From Humibacillus sp. DSM 29435 (GTDB lineage: Bacteria > Actinomycetota > Actinomycetes > Actinomycetales > Dermatophilaceae), in assembly GCF_001758225.1 (NCBI RefSeq), contig NZ_MAST01000014.1, positions 1 to 64,000 of the forward strand: a stretch of DNA of 64,000 nucleotides. Direction: 5' to 3'. The notes beneath the pieces are model-generated. The model made no database searches and had not been told where the DNA came from. It was given only the letters and a program-made list of their open reading frames with translations. Position numbers and translations under genes: made by a program. Shown here in pieces: positions 53,335-60,207 of this stretch (position 1 is its first letter; every line of letters starts with the position of its first letter).

Positions 53335-54855
53335 TCACGGGCTCACGCCGACGGCTGCCTCACGGCGGCTGTCACCAGCCGCCAACAACCCGTGGTCGGC
53401 CAGCTGCGCCGCTCCCACCCCGCCGAAGAACATGTGCAGGCCGGGGTAGGCGTGCGCCGGCAGACCGCTCTGCGCCACGGCGAGCTCCATGTCGGCTCCG
53501 GGCTCGTGGTCGACGCGCACGGACCCGTCGTCGAGCGTGCGTACGTGCAGCCGGGGTGCGTCGATGGCGGCCTGGAGCTCTTCGCCGTGAAGCAGCGAAC
53601 GCCCGAGCACCTGCATCAGTGCGGTGGTGATGCGGTCGGCTCCCGGCGAGCCGACGGCCAGGGCCCCGCCCGTCGCACTGCGAGCCGTGGTCGGGGCCAT
53701 GTTCGAGGCCAGCCGCGTGCCGGGCGGCACCGCATGCAGCCCCAGGCGATTCAGCTCGGGTTCACCGAGGGCGTTGTTGAGCAGGATGCCGGTTCCCGGC
53801 ACGACCATTCCGGCGCCGTAGCCCGAGCTCATCGTGATCGCACAGGCCGTGCCCTGGTCGTCGACGGCGGACACGTGGGCAGTGGAGGCCGAGGTGGGCA
53901 GACCCGCGAGCCCATAGCGCTCGACGGCCAGCAGCAAGGCGTGACCGTCGGCGTGCAGGTCGCGTGACCGGTCGTGCACCGACAGGCGGTAGCCGAGCAC
54001 CCGCCGCTGGATGTTGATCACGTCGGTCAAGGAGAACTCATGGCGGTCGGCGAGCTCACCGACCATCGCAGCCAGCATCGGCCCGCCGACCGACGGTGGC
54101 GGGTTGAGGGCGACCGTCCAGTCGCCGAGGGGCCGCATGGTGGGGTGTTGCACGATCGGGGAGTAGGCCGCGAGGTCTGCCGCGGTGACGAGCCCGTCGT
54201 TCGCGGCCATGTCGTCGACCAGCGCCCGCCCCACCGCGCCAGTGGTGAACAGTGCTGGGCCGTGCGCGCCGAGCAGCTCGAGGATGCCGGCCAGATCCGT
54301 GTTCGTAGAGAGCTCGCCGGGGCGCAGTGGGCCACCGTCGGCGCCGGTGACCAGGGCGTAGGCCTCGTCGTCGGGGCCGAACAGGGGGTCACGTACGACA
54401 CCGAGGTAGAGGGCCGCCGCTGCCCCGACCCGGTAGCCCTCTCGGCAGGCTTGGGCGGCAGGCTCGACCAAGCGACGCCAGGGCAGCACGGCGTACCGCT
54501 CGCGCGCCAGCGCCAGCGCCTGCACCGCCCCCGAGTTGGCGACCGAGCCGTGGCCGGCGCCCATCGTGACGCCGCCGCCGTAGTCGGTGCTGACCTGGCG
54601 CACGCCACGCCCGAAGGCCTCGTCGGGCAGGCCGCGGCCAGGCATCTCGACGTTGCCGTCGATGACGACCGGGTCGTGTCCGGCCGGCCAGATGTTGACG
54701 AAGGCGCCGCCCATGATGCTCACGACGCCCGGTTCGGTGCTCATCGCCGTGATGGCCGCGGCGATCGCGGCGTCGACGGCGTTGCCCCCTTCCTCGCCCG
54801 CCAGCAGCCCGGCCTCCAGCGCCGCCGACCCGGTGGCGGCGACCGCCACCCTCAT
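53335..54855 (-). CDS. gamma-glutamyltransferase family Ntn hydrolase
   Basis: This 506-residue protein has the GGT fold: GGNAVDAAIAAAITAMSTEP, GNVEMPGRGLPD, GGVTMGAGHGSVANSGAV, and the self-cleavage site STAHVSAVDDQG, where the Thr becomes the N-terminal nucleophile (around residue 325). MSSGYGAGMVVPGTGILLNN and SPGADRITTALMQVL follow. No signal peptide is present, unlike glutathione-degrading GGTs of proteobacteria, so it may work inside the cell on another gamma-glutamyl or acylated substrate. It overlaps the AhpD-like gene by one base. Confidence 0.88.
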   Translation of the reverse strand: MRVAVAATGSAALEAGLLAGEEGGNAVDAAIAAAITAMSTEPGVVSIMGGAFVNIWPAGHDPVVIDGNVEMPGRGLPDEAFGRGVRQVSTDYGGGVTMGAGHGSVANSGAVQALALARERYAVLPWRRLVEPAAQACREGYRVGAAAALYLGVVRDPLFGPDDEAYALVTGADGGPLRPGELSTNTDLAGILELLGAHGPALFTTGAVGRALVDDMAANDGLVTAADLAAYSPIVQHPTMRPLGDWTVALNPPPSVGGPMLAAMVGELADRHEFSLTDVINIQRRVLGYRLSVHDRSRDLHADGHALLLAVERYGLAGLPTSASTAHVSAVDDQGTACAITMSSGYGAGMVVPGTGILLNNALGEPELNRLGLHAVPPGTRLASNMAPTTARSATGGALAVGSPGADRITTALMQVLGRSLLHGEELQAAIDAPRLHVRTLDDGSVRVDHEPGADMELAVAQSGLPAHAYPGLHMFFGGVGAAQLADHGLLAAGDSRREAAVGVSP

Positions 54856-55430
54856 CAGGGCCGACCGATCGAGTGGTACTCCGGGTTGGGCACGAGGCCG
54901 AGGGCGGTGCTGACGCGGTTGGTCATGTTGAACATCCCCACGATCTGCACCAGCTCGACGATCTCGTGGTCGCCGAGGCCGACGTCACGCAGCGGTTGGA
55001 GGTCGTCCTCGACCACATCGGCCGGGTGCAGCGTGAGCCGCTCGGCGTAGGCGGCCATCGCCTTCTCGCGTTCGCCCAGCCCGGCCTGGCGCCAGTTCAC
55101 CCCGACGAGGTCGGCGGTGACGGCATCCCCGGTGAACGTGCGCAAGGCTGCGCCGTGGCTGACGGCGCAGTAGTCGCAACGGTTCACGCTGCTCACGACG
55201 ACCGCGAGCAGCTCGCGGTCGGCGTTGCTGAGGTGCCCCTCCTTGTTGACGAGCAGGTTGAAGTAGCGCCACCAGGCGAGGAACTGCTCGCCGTTGACGG
55301 CCTGGCCGCGAAAGACGTTGGGCACGAAGCCGAAGGCCTCCTGCGACTTGTCCCAGAGCCGGCTCACGCCCTCGGGCACGTCGTCGCGGTCAGGCACGGA
55401 GAGGTAGGAGATGCGCGTCGGGTCACCCAT
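54855..55430 (-). CDS. AhpD-like carboxymuconolactone decarboxylase / peroxidase-related protein
   Basis: This 191-residue protein has the AhpD redox motif [13 protein letters not shown] with the CxxC pair and downstream His, preceded by [16 protein letters not shown], and the ending [20 protein letters not shown]. Such proteins reduce peroxides or act as redox partners. The ATG at 55430 has TACGGT 6 nt upstream, leaderless-like. It is the first gene of a unit with the GGT-like gene (TGATG junction). Confidence 0.9.
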   Translation of the reverse strand: MGDPTRISYLSVPDRDDVPEGVSRLWDKSQEAFGFVPNVFRGQAVNGEQFLAWWRYFNLLVNKEGHLSNADRELLAVVVSSVNRCDYCAVSHGAALRTFTGDAVTADLVGVNWRQAGLGEREKAMAAYAERLTLHPADVVEDDLQPLRDVGLGDHEIVELVQIVGMFNMTNRVSTALGLVPNPEYHSIGRP

Positions 55431-55526
55431 GGGCCAACCGTATGCCGCACAGCCCTCGTCGGCAGCCCGGCCGGCCGCCCAGTCTTTGAACCGAGTCGGT
55501 GGCTCAGCCGGTGCGCAGTCGATGGC

Positions 55527-56525
55527 TCAGCTGGTGGCCACGTCGGTCGCGGCGGTCACGACGGTGGGGACGGCCCGGGCTGCCTCGCAGAGTGCCTCGA
55601 GCGCCGCGCCGACAGCGGGCACCCGCTGAAGGTCGGGGGTGGTGACGGCCAGGATCTGACGTCGTGACGGTGGTGAGAGCGGCAGCGCCACCACGTCGTC
55701 ATGCTTGGCGGCTCCCAGGATGATGTCGGGCACGAGGGCGACGCCGAGGCCGGCGCCCACCAGACCGAGCTGGGCGACGTAGTCCTCGGTCTCGAAGGCG
55801 ACGTTCGGGGTGAAACCCTCCCGTGCCGCGAGGATCAGCAGGTGGCCTCGACAGCGCGCGCACCCAGCGATCCACTCGTCAGAGCTGAAGTCGGCCATCG
55901 TGGCGGCTGCCTCGTCGGCCAGCGGGTGGCTGCGTGGCACCACGAGACGCACCTCGTCAACGAGCAGTCGGCGGGTGACGAGCATGGAGAGGTCCTCGTC
56001 GAGCTCGCCCGGGTGGCCGATGCTGCCGGCGGCAGCCGGGTCGGTCGGGTCGGCTGGGTCGGTTGGGTCATTGCCGTAGACGAAGACGATGGCGATGTCG
56101 CAGTCGCCGGCTCGAAGGGCGGCGAGAGACTGCGGCGGCTCGCCCTCGGTGAAGGTGACCGTGAGGTCGGGATGGTTGCGTTTGACGATGGCCAGGGCCT
56201 GAGGAACGAGCGTCGCCGACGAGCTGGGAAAGGCCATCAGCCGTACTCGTCCGGCCCGTAGCCCGGCAATCGCGGTGATCTCCTCCTCGGCGGCGTCGAG
56301 GGCCGCAAGCACCCCGACGGCGTGCCGGGCGAGCACGTTGCCGGCCTCGGTGAGACGCACCTGCCGCCCGTAGCGCTCGACCAGCACGGTGCCGGTGCGC
56401 TGCTCGAGGCGCCGGACCATCTGGGAGATCGCGGGCTGGGTGAAGCCGAGGGCGTTGGCGGCGCTGGTGAAGCTGCCCTCATCGGCAATGGCCTTCATGA
56501 CTCGCAGGCCCGCAGCATCGATCAT
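55527..56525 (-). CDS. LysR-family transcriptional regulator
   Basis: This 332-residue protein has a winged helix-turn-helix at 1-65 (LRVMKAIADEGSFTSAANAL, GFTQPAISQMVRRLE) and a substrate-binding domain from about 90 (VRLMAFPSSSATLVPQALAI). A short insert of Asp-Pro-Thr repeats (DPTDPADPTDP), made by 9-bp units at 56038-56072, interrupts the second domain. It is divergent from the sirtuin gene and next to the AhpD/GGT pair; either could be its target. The AT-rich element ATAA-N7-TTAT at about 56534-56548, just before its start, is a possible binding site. Confidence 0.92.
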   Translation of the reverse strand: MIDAAGLRVMKAIADEGSFTSAANALGFTQPAISQMVRRLEQRTGTVLVERYGRQVRLTEAGNVLARHAVGVLAALDAAEEEITAIAGLRAGRVRLMAFPSSSATLVPQALAIVKRNHPDLTVTFTEGEPPQSLAALRAGDCDIAIVFVYGNDPTDPADPTDPAAAGSIGHPGELDEDLSMLVTRRLLVDEVRLVVPRSHPLADEAAATMADFSSDEWIAGCARCRGHLLILAAREGFTPNVAFETEDYVAQLGLVGAGLGVALVPDIILGAAKHDDVVALPLSPPSRRQILAVTTPDLQRVPAVGAALEALCEAARAVPTVVTAATDVATS

Positions 56526-56678
56526 GCCATCATCATAACCAGATATTATGGGTCCCACGACTTTGCTCGACCGTTCGATGACCATCGCCCGGCGCTTGCT
56601 GCGGCCTCGACCGTCGGGCGTGGTTCGCTCCCCGTTCGGAGACGGGCCGGCCGGACGCGGTCGACGTACGCTGAGAGG

Positions 56679-57683
56679 ATGCACCAGGCCTCTGTCCCCT
56701 CGACGCCCGCGGTGAACTCGATGAACTCGGTGCAGCCGGTGAGCTCGGCAGCGCAGACTGACCGGCCGAGTGGCAGGGCGACTCGGCTGTCCACCTCGCG
56801 GCCCCTCCCGCTCGAGGTCAGTGACCTCGGCACCCTCGATGTCCTGGTGGAGCTGGTCGGTGGTGGCGGTGTTGTGGTGCTGAGCGGCGCCGGGCTCTCC
56901 ACGGAGTCCGGCATCCCCGACTATCGCGGTCCCGACGGGCTGCGCCGGGTCGAGCCGATGACCTTCGGGGAGTTCGCCGGTTCCAGCGAGGCGAGACGGC
57001 GCTACTGGGCCCGCAGCTACATCGGCTGGCAACGCTTCAACGCGGCCGCGCCCAACGCCGGCCACCGGCACGTCACCGAGCTGCAGCGAGCGGGCTACAT
57101 CGGCCCGATCATCACCCAGAACGTCGACGGACTGCACCAGGCCGCCGGCGCGATCGAGGTCACCGAGCTGCACGGCTCCCTCGACCGCGCCGTCTGTCTG
57201 ACCTGCGGTGAGGTGACGCCCCGAGCGGGTCTGCACGACCGGATGAGTGAGGCCAACCCGGGGTTTCGGGAGCGCTTCGCAGCGGAAGCGGCATCCGTCG
57301 GCTCGCAGTGGGGTGAGCAGGTTCGTCCCGACGGCGACATCGTGCTGGCCGACGAGCTCGTGGAGATGTTCCACACCCCCCGGTGCCTGGTCTGCGGGCA
57401 CGACACCGTCAAGCCCGACGTCGTCTTCTTCGGTGAGGCCGTGCCCAAGGCGCTCGTCGAGCGATGCTTCGAACTGGTCGACCGTGCCGACGCGCTGCTG
57501 GTGCTCGGCAGCTCGCTCGCGGTGATGAGTGGCTACCGCTTCGTGCGCCGCGCGCATCGCGAGGGAACGCCGGTCGCCATTGTCACCCGGTCCGCCACCC
57601 GGGGTGACGCGGAGGCGAGCATCCGGCTGCACGCCCCGCTCGGCGAGACGCTCGACCGGCTGGTCGAGGGGTTGCGGGTGTGA
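56679..57683 (+). CDS. Sir2-family NAD-dependent protein deacylase
   Basis: This 334-residue sirtuin removes acyl groups from lysine using NAD. The NAD-binding block is LSGAGLSTESGIPDYRGPDG (about 69-88), then TQNVDGLHQAAG, catalytic His165 (ELHGSLD), a zinc ribbon with CLTC (173-176) and CLVC, and KPDVVFFGEAVP. The first 45 residues are a low-complexity extension and the true start may lie inside; the ATG at 56679 fits a leaderless start with TACGCT at 56667-56672. Confidence 0.94.
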   Translation: MHQASVPSTPAVNSMNSVQPVSSAAQTDRPSGRATRLSTSRPLPLEVSDLGTLDVLVELVGGGGVVVLSGAGLSTESGIPDYRGPDGLRRVEPMTFGEFAGSSEARRRYWARSYIGWQRFNAAAPNAGHRHVTELQRAGYIGPIITQNVDGLHQAAGAIEVTELHGSLDRAVCLTCGEVTPRAGLHDRMSEANPGFRERFAAEAASVGSQWGEQVRPDGDIVLADELVEMFHTPRCLVCGHDTVKPDVVFFGEAVPKALVERCFELVDRADALLVLGSSLAVMSGYRFVRRAHREGTPVAIVTRSATRGDAEASIRLHAPLGETLDRLVEGLRV

Positions 57684-57705
57684 ATCGGTCAACGGGTGCG
57701 GCGGG

Positions 57706-58008
57706 TCACTGCGCAACCTCGTCGACGTGGCGTCCCTCGCCGCGCGAGGTGGCGCGCAGGTTCCACAGCTTTCTGGTCTGAACCGCCCAGTAGCTGCCGA
57801 AGAGCACGATGACCACGACCTCGGCGACGAGCATGATGTGGTGCAAGCCGCTGACCGTCAGGGCTACGACGAGGATGGGGCCGAGCGTGAAACCCAGGGC
57901 GATGGCCGGCCCCAGGTAGATCCGCTCGTACGCGGCGGCGAAGCCTTGGTGTCGATCGTCGACGCCGAAGGCGCTCAGGACCGTCACGGTGATCACACCC
58001 GACACCAT
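57706..58008 (-). CDS. small membrane protein of unknown function, perhaps N-terminally truncated
   Basis: This 100-residue protein has hydrophobic segments at about 1-15, 30-50 and 55-75, so it is probably a membrane protein, with a basic C-terminus (VQTRKLWNLRATSRG). The hydrophobic stretch continues in frame upstream of the ATG (TVTFAAGT) but no start codon is found before the upstream stop, so the first helix may be cut short. It is convergent with the sirtuin gene. I do not recognise the family. Confidence 0.55.
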   Translation of the reverse strand: MVSGVITVTVLSAFGVDDRHQGFAAAYERIYLGPAIALGFTLGPILVVALTVSGLHHIMLVAEVVVIVLFGSYWAVQTRKLWNLRATSRGEGRHVDEVAQ

Positions 58009-58176
58009 GGTGCCGGCCGCGAAGGTAACGGTCGGTGTACACGACGTCGCGGCTCTATGTCGTCACGTGTCGGCAGGGTGTCGTGACGGTGCGCTCCTTC
58101 AGGGTCACTGATCTCAAGGCCACCACAGATGACGGCTGATCCGCGTTGAGCACACAGCAGAGCGCGCGGCGCTGAG

Positions 58177-58911
58177 TCAGATGCGGCGAAGCACCGCCGT
58201 GACCTTGCCGAGAATCGTGGCGTGGTCGCCGTCGATGGGGGAGAAGTCGGAGTTGTGGGGCATCAGCCAGACGTGCCCGTCGGTGCGCTTGAACGTCTTC
58301 ACGGTGGCCTCGTTGTCGAGCAGGGCGGCCACGATGTCGCCGTTCTCGGCCGTCTGCTGCTGCGCCACCACGACCCAGTCGCCGTCGCAGATCGCCGCCT
58401 CGATCATCGAGTCGCCGACGACCTTGAGCAGGAACAGCGAGCCTTCCCCCACGAGCTGTTTGGGAAGCGGGAACACCTCGTCGACGACCTCGTCGGCGAG
58501 GATGGGCACACCGGCCGCGATCTGCCCGAGCACCGGAACGTAGGCCGCCTCCGGCCGCGCGTCACCCGAGCCCGTCTCGAGGTCGTGCGACGACGGCGTG
58601 TGATCCGAGGGGCCCGAGATGGAGGCCGAGCGGCGATGCGCGAGCTCGGCGGGGGGGGCGTCGGGGGAGACGACCTCGATCGCGCGCGGCCGGTTGGGGT
58701 CGCGGCGCAGGAACCCCTTGCGCTCGAGGGCAGCAAGCTGGTGCGAGACACTCGAAGGGCTGGCCAGGCCGACGGCCTCGCCGATCTCGCGCATGCTGGG
58801 CGGGTAGCCGCGGCGGTCGACCGAGTTACGGATCCCCTCGAGCCCCCGCCGCTGCCGCATGGTCAGGCCGTCGCCCCGGTCACGCTCGGGAAGCTCGGTC
58901 ACGTCAGCCAT
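58177..58911 (-). CDS. lexA: LexA SOS repressor
   Basis: This 244-residue repressor cleaves itself when RecA is activated. The winged-helix DNA-binding domain is at 15-80 ([20 protein letters not shown]). The hinge is longer than usual and Ser/His-rich. The cleavage site is Ala133-Gly134 (QIAAGVP). The catalytic dyad is Ser168 (VVGDSMIEA) and Lys205 (ATVKTFKR). The ATG at 58911 begins [13 protein letters not shown]. The promoter reads TTGGCA-N17-TAGTCT on the minus strand at 59052-59024, and an SOS box overlaps its -35, so it is autoregulated. It is divergent from a LysM gene, as in mycobacteria. Confidence 0.97.
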   Translation of the reverse strand: MADVTELPERDRGDGLTMRQRRGLEGIRNSVDRRGYPPSMREIGEAVGLASPSSVSHQLAALERKGFLRRDPNRPRAIEVVSPDAPPAELAHRRSASISGPSDHTPSSHDLETGSGDARPEAAYVPVLGQIAAGVPILADEVVDEVFPLPKQLVGEGSLFLLKVVGDSMIEAAICDGDWVVVAQQQTAENGDIVAALLDNEATVKTFKRTDGHVWLMPHNSDFSPIDGDHATILGKVTAVLRRI

Positions 58912-59023
58912 GGTGCACCCTTCGTCGGTTCGCGCCGCTGTGCGTGGCCCGATCTTCTCGCCCCAGAAAGCGGCGGATCGACCCAGTGTCAGTGGTGACT
59001 GGTGTGGTTGTTGTTGTGAGCAC

Positions 59024-59052
59024 AGACTACGAGTTTCGAACACAGTTGCCAA
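59024..59052 (-). promoter_or_regulatory. predicted lexA promoter
   Basis: On the minus strand TTGGCA (59052-59047) and TAGTCT (59029-59024) are separated by exactly 17 bp, an excellent housekeeping promoter directed at lexA. Confidence 0.7.
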
Positions 59053-59063
59053 ACACCTGTTCG
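59050..59063. promoter_or_regulatory. SOS (LexA) box 1
   Basis: CAAACACCTGTTCG differs in one base from the actinobacterial consensus CGAACANNNGTTCG. It overlaps the -35 of the lexA promoter, fitting autorepression. Confidence 0.7.
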
Positions 59064-59082
59064 AGGCGTGTCTCGACTTTCT

Positions 59083-59096
59083 CGAACAGGCGTGCT
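59083..59096. promoter_or_regulatory. weak SOS (LexA) box 2
   Basis: CGAACAGGCGTGCT keeps the left half site CGAACA but has two mismatches on the right. It lies 33 bp from box 1, between the two divergent genes. Confidence 0.4.
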
Positions 59097-59118
59097 AGAC
59101 ATCGTACAGACGTTCTAT

Positions 59119-59132
59119 CGAACAACCGTTCC
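59119..59132. promoter_or_regulatory. SOS (LexA) box 3
   Basis: CGAACAACCGTTCC has one mismatch to CGAACANNNGTTCG. It lies about 58 bp before the LysM gene start and is the best placed site for repressing that gene. Confidence 0.7.
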
Positions 59133-59189
59133 AGCAGCGCTTGCACGACCTGTTACCCGATCTGTTCCCCACTCGATGAGGAGGGCACC

Positions 59190-59627
59190 ATGGGCGCCAC
59201 CGTCCTGACCTTCACGGATGCCGCTGTCATGACGCCCGGGGCGCCCCTGGGCACCCCCGGTGCCCGCCCCCTGGGGCAGCCGGCGCGACCGCGGCTGAGC
59301 CTGGTCCCCACGGGCCGGCATGCGGCCGAGGCGGCGCGAGCCGAGCGGCCCAGCCTGCGCCTGACACGGTTCGGTCGGCTGACGGTCACGGTGGCCACGT
59401 TGGCCGTGGTGATCGCGCTCGGCATCGGGTTGACCAGTCAGCTCGCGTCGGCTGCCGCCGAGGGTCGGCCCGTGACGGTCGAGTCGGGGCAGACGTTGTC
59501 GCAGATCGCCGCTCGCGAGCTGCCCGACGTGCCGGTTCGCGAGGGCGTGGCGTCGCTCCAGCTGGCCAACGGGCTGTCCACCGATCAGGTGCACGCTGGG
59601 CAGCAGCTTCTGGTGCCCGCTCCCTGA
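59190..59627 (+). CDS. LysM-domain membrane protein, likely SOS-induced cell division inhibitor (ChiZ/DivS-like)
   Basis: This 145-residue protein has a cytoplasmic N-terminus, one membrane helix (about 63-90) and a C-terminal LysM domain (94-143, VESGQTLSQIAAREL and HAGQQLLVP). The ATG follows a GAGGAGGG site. In M. tuberculosis the gene divergent from lexA (Rv2719c, chiZ) and in C. glutamicum divS occupy the same place, have a single helix, and delay division after DNA damage; nrdR lies next in mycobacteria, as it does here after two extra genes. SOS boxes upstream support the same role. A perfect 15-pair terminator follows. Confidence 0.85.
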   Translation: MGATVLTFTDAAVMTPGAPLGTPGARPLGQPARPRLSLVPTGRHAAEAARAERPSLRLTRFGRLTVTVATLAVVIALGIGLTSQLASAAAEGRPVTVESGQTLSQIAARELPDVPVREGVASLQLANGLSTDQVHAGQQLLVPAP

Positions 59628-59727
59628 GTCTTCACCCCCGCTGGCCCAGCCAGCCCTGGCACGGCCGTCCTGGTTCCACCACCAGCGGCTTGGCCCGAGT
59701 GGCGCTTCGACCCCGCCGCACGTGCCT

Positions 59728-59760
59728 GAACGCCGCACCCCACGTTGGGGTGCGGCGTTC
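59728..59760. terminator. long perfect hairpin after the LysM gene
   Basis: GAACGCCGCACCCCA (59728-59742) and TGGGGTGCGGCGTTC (59746-59760) pair over 15 bp with a 3-nt loop. It lies 100 bp after the LysM stop. No T tract. The rest of the 289-bp gap to 59917 shows nothing else clear. Confidence 0.8.
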
Positions 59761-59916
59761 TCAGGCGTTGGCCCTGGGCAGCACCGCGATGACCTCGTGG
59801 CGTCATCCTGGCCTCGGTCGAGTGCTCGGCTTCGGGGTGTGGACAGCCGGACGCGGGACGCCGACTGACGCCGTAGCGTTTTCGTGGGGAGCAGAGCATG
59901 ACGAAGGGAATCGACG

Positions 59917-60207
59917 ATGCGATACCAGGTCGACCCGGCACTGTTGCTGAGTGAGGCTGCCGACGTGGGGGCCGCTGCTCGCATCCTCGCGGGCATGACG
60001 ATGGTTCAACAGCTCGCTGCGCTTCGGGAGGCGCTGGGTGGTGGCTCCGCGGCGGCGGCGGTCAGCGGCATCCAGGCGGGATGGCGAACCGAGCTCAGCG
60101 AGGTGCGCGCGCAGGTGCGCACGCTCGGCGAGGCCCTCAGTGCGGCTTCCGCAGCGTACGAGCAGGTCGAGTCGGCAGGCGCGCGCGCGCTGGGTGCGGC
60201 GCGATGA
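59917..60207 (+). CDS. small helical protein, WXG100/ESX-like, partner of the next hydrolase
   Basis: This 96-residue protein is predicted to be all helical (two long amphipathic helices with AWRTEL-like GWRTELSEV near the middle), of the size and shape of WXG100-type or related type VII secretion small proteins. It does not carry a perfect WxG but has GWR at about residue 55. It overlaps the next gene by ATGA. Small helical proteins are commonly encoded ahead of DUF1023 hydrolases in actinobacteria. Export is inference. Confidence 0.65.
   Translation: MRYQVDPALLLSEAADVGAAARILAGMTMVQQLAALREALGGGSAAAAVSGIQAGWRTELSEVRAQVRTLGEALSAASAAYEQVESAGARALGAAR

Noticed and set aside
57689-58042. A second frame over the small membrane gene, suggesting a frameshift
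   Set aside because: The alternative frame is Arg-rich and has no hydrophobic pattern; a frameshift is not needed to explain the short ORF.
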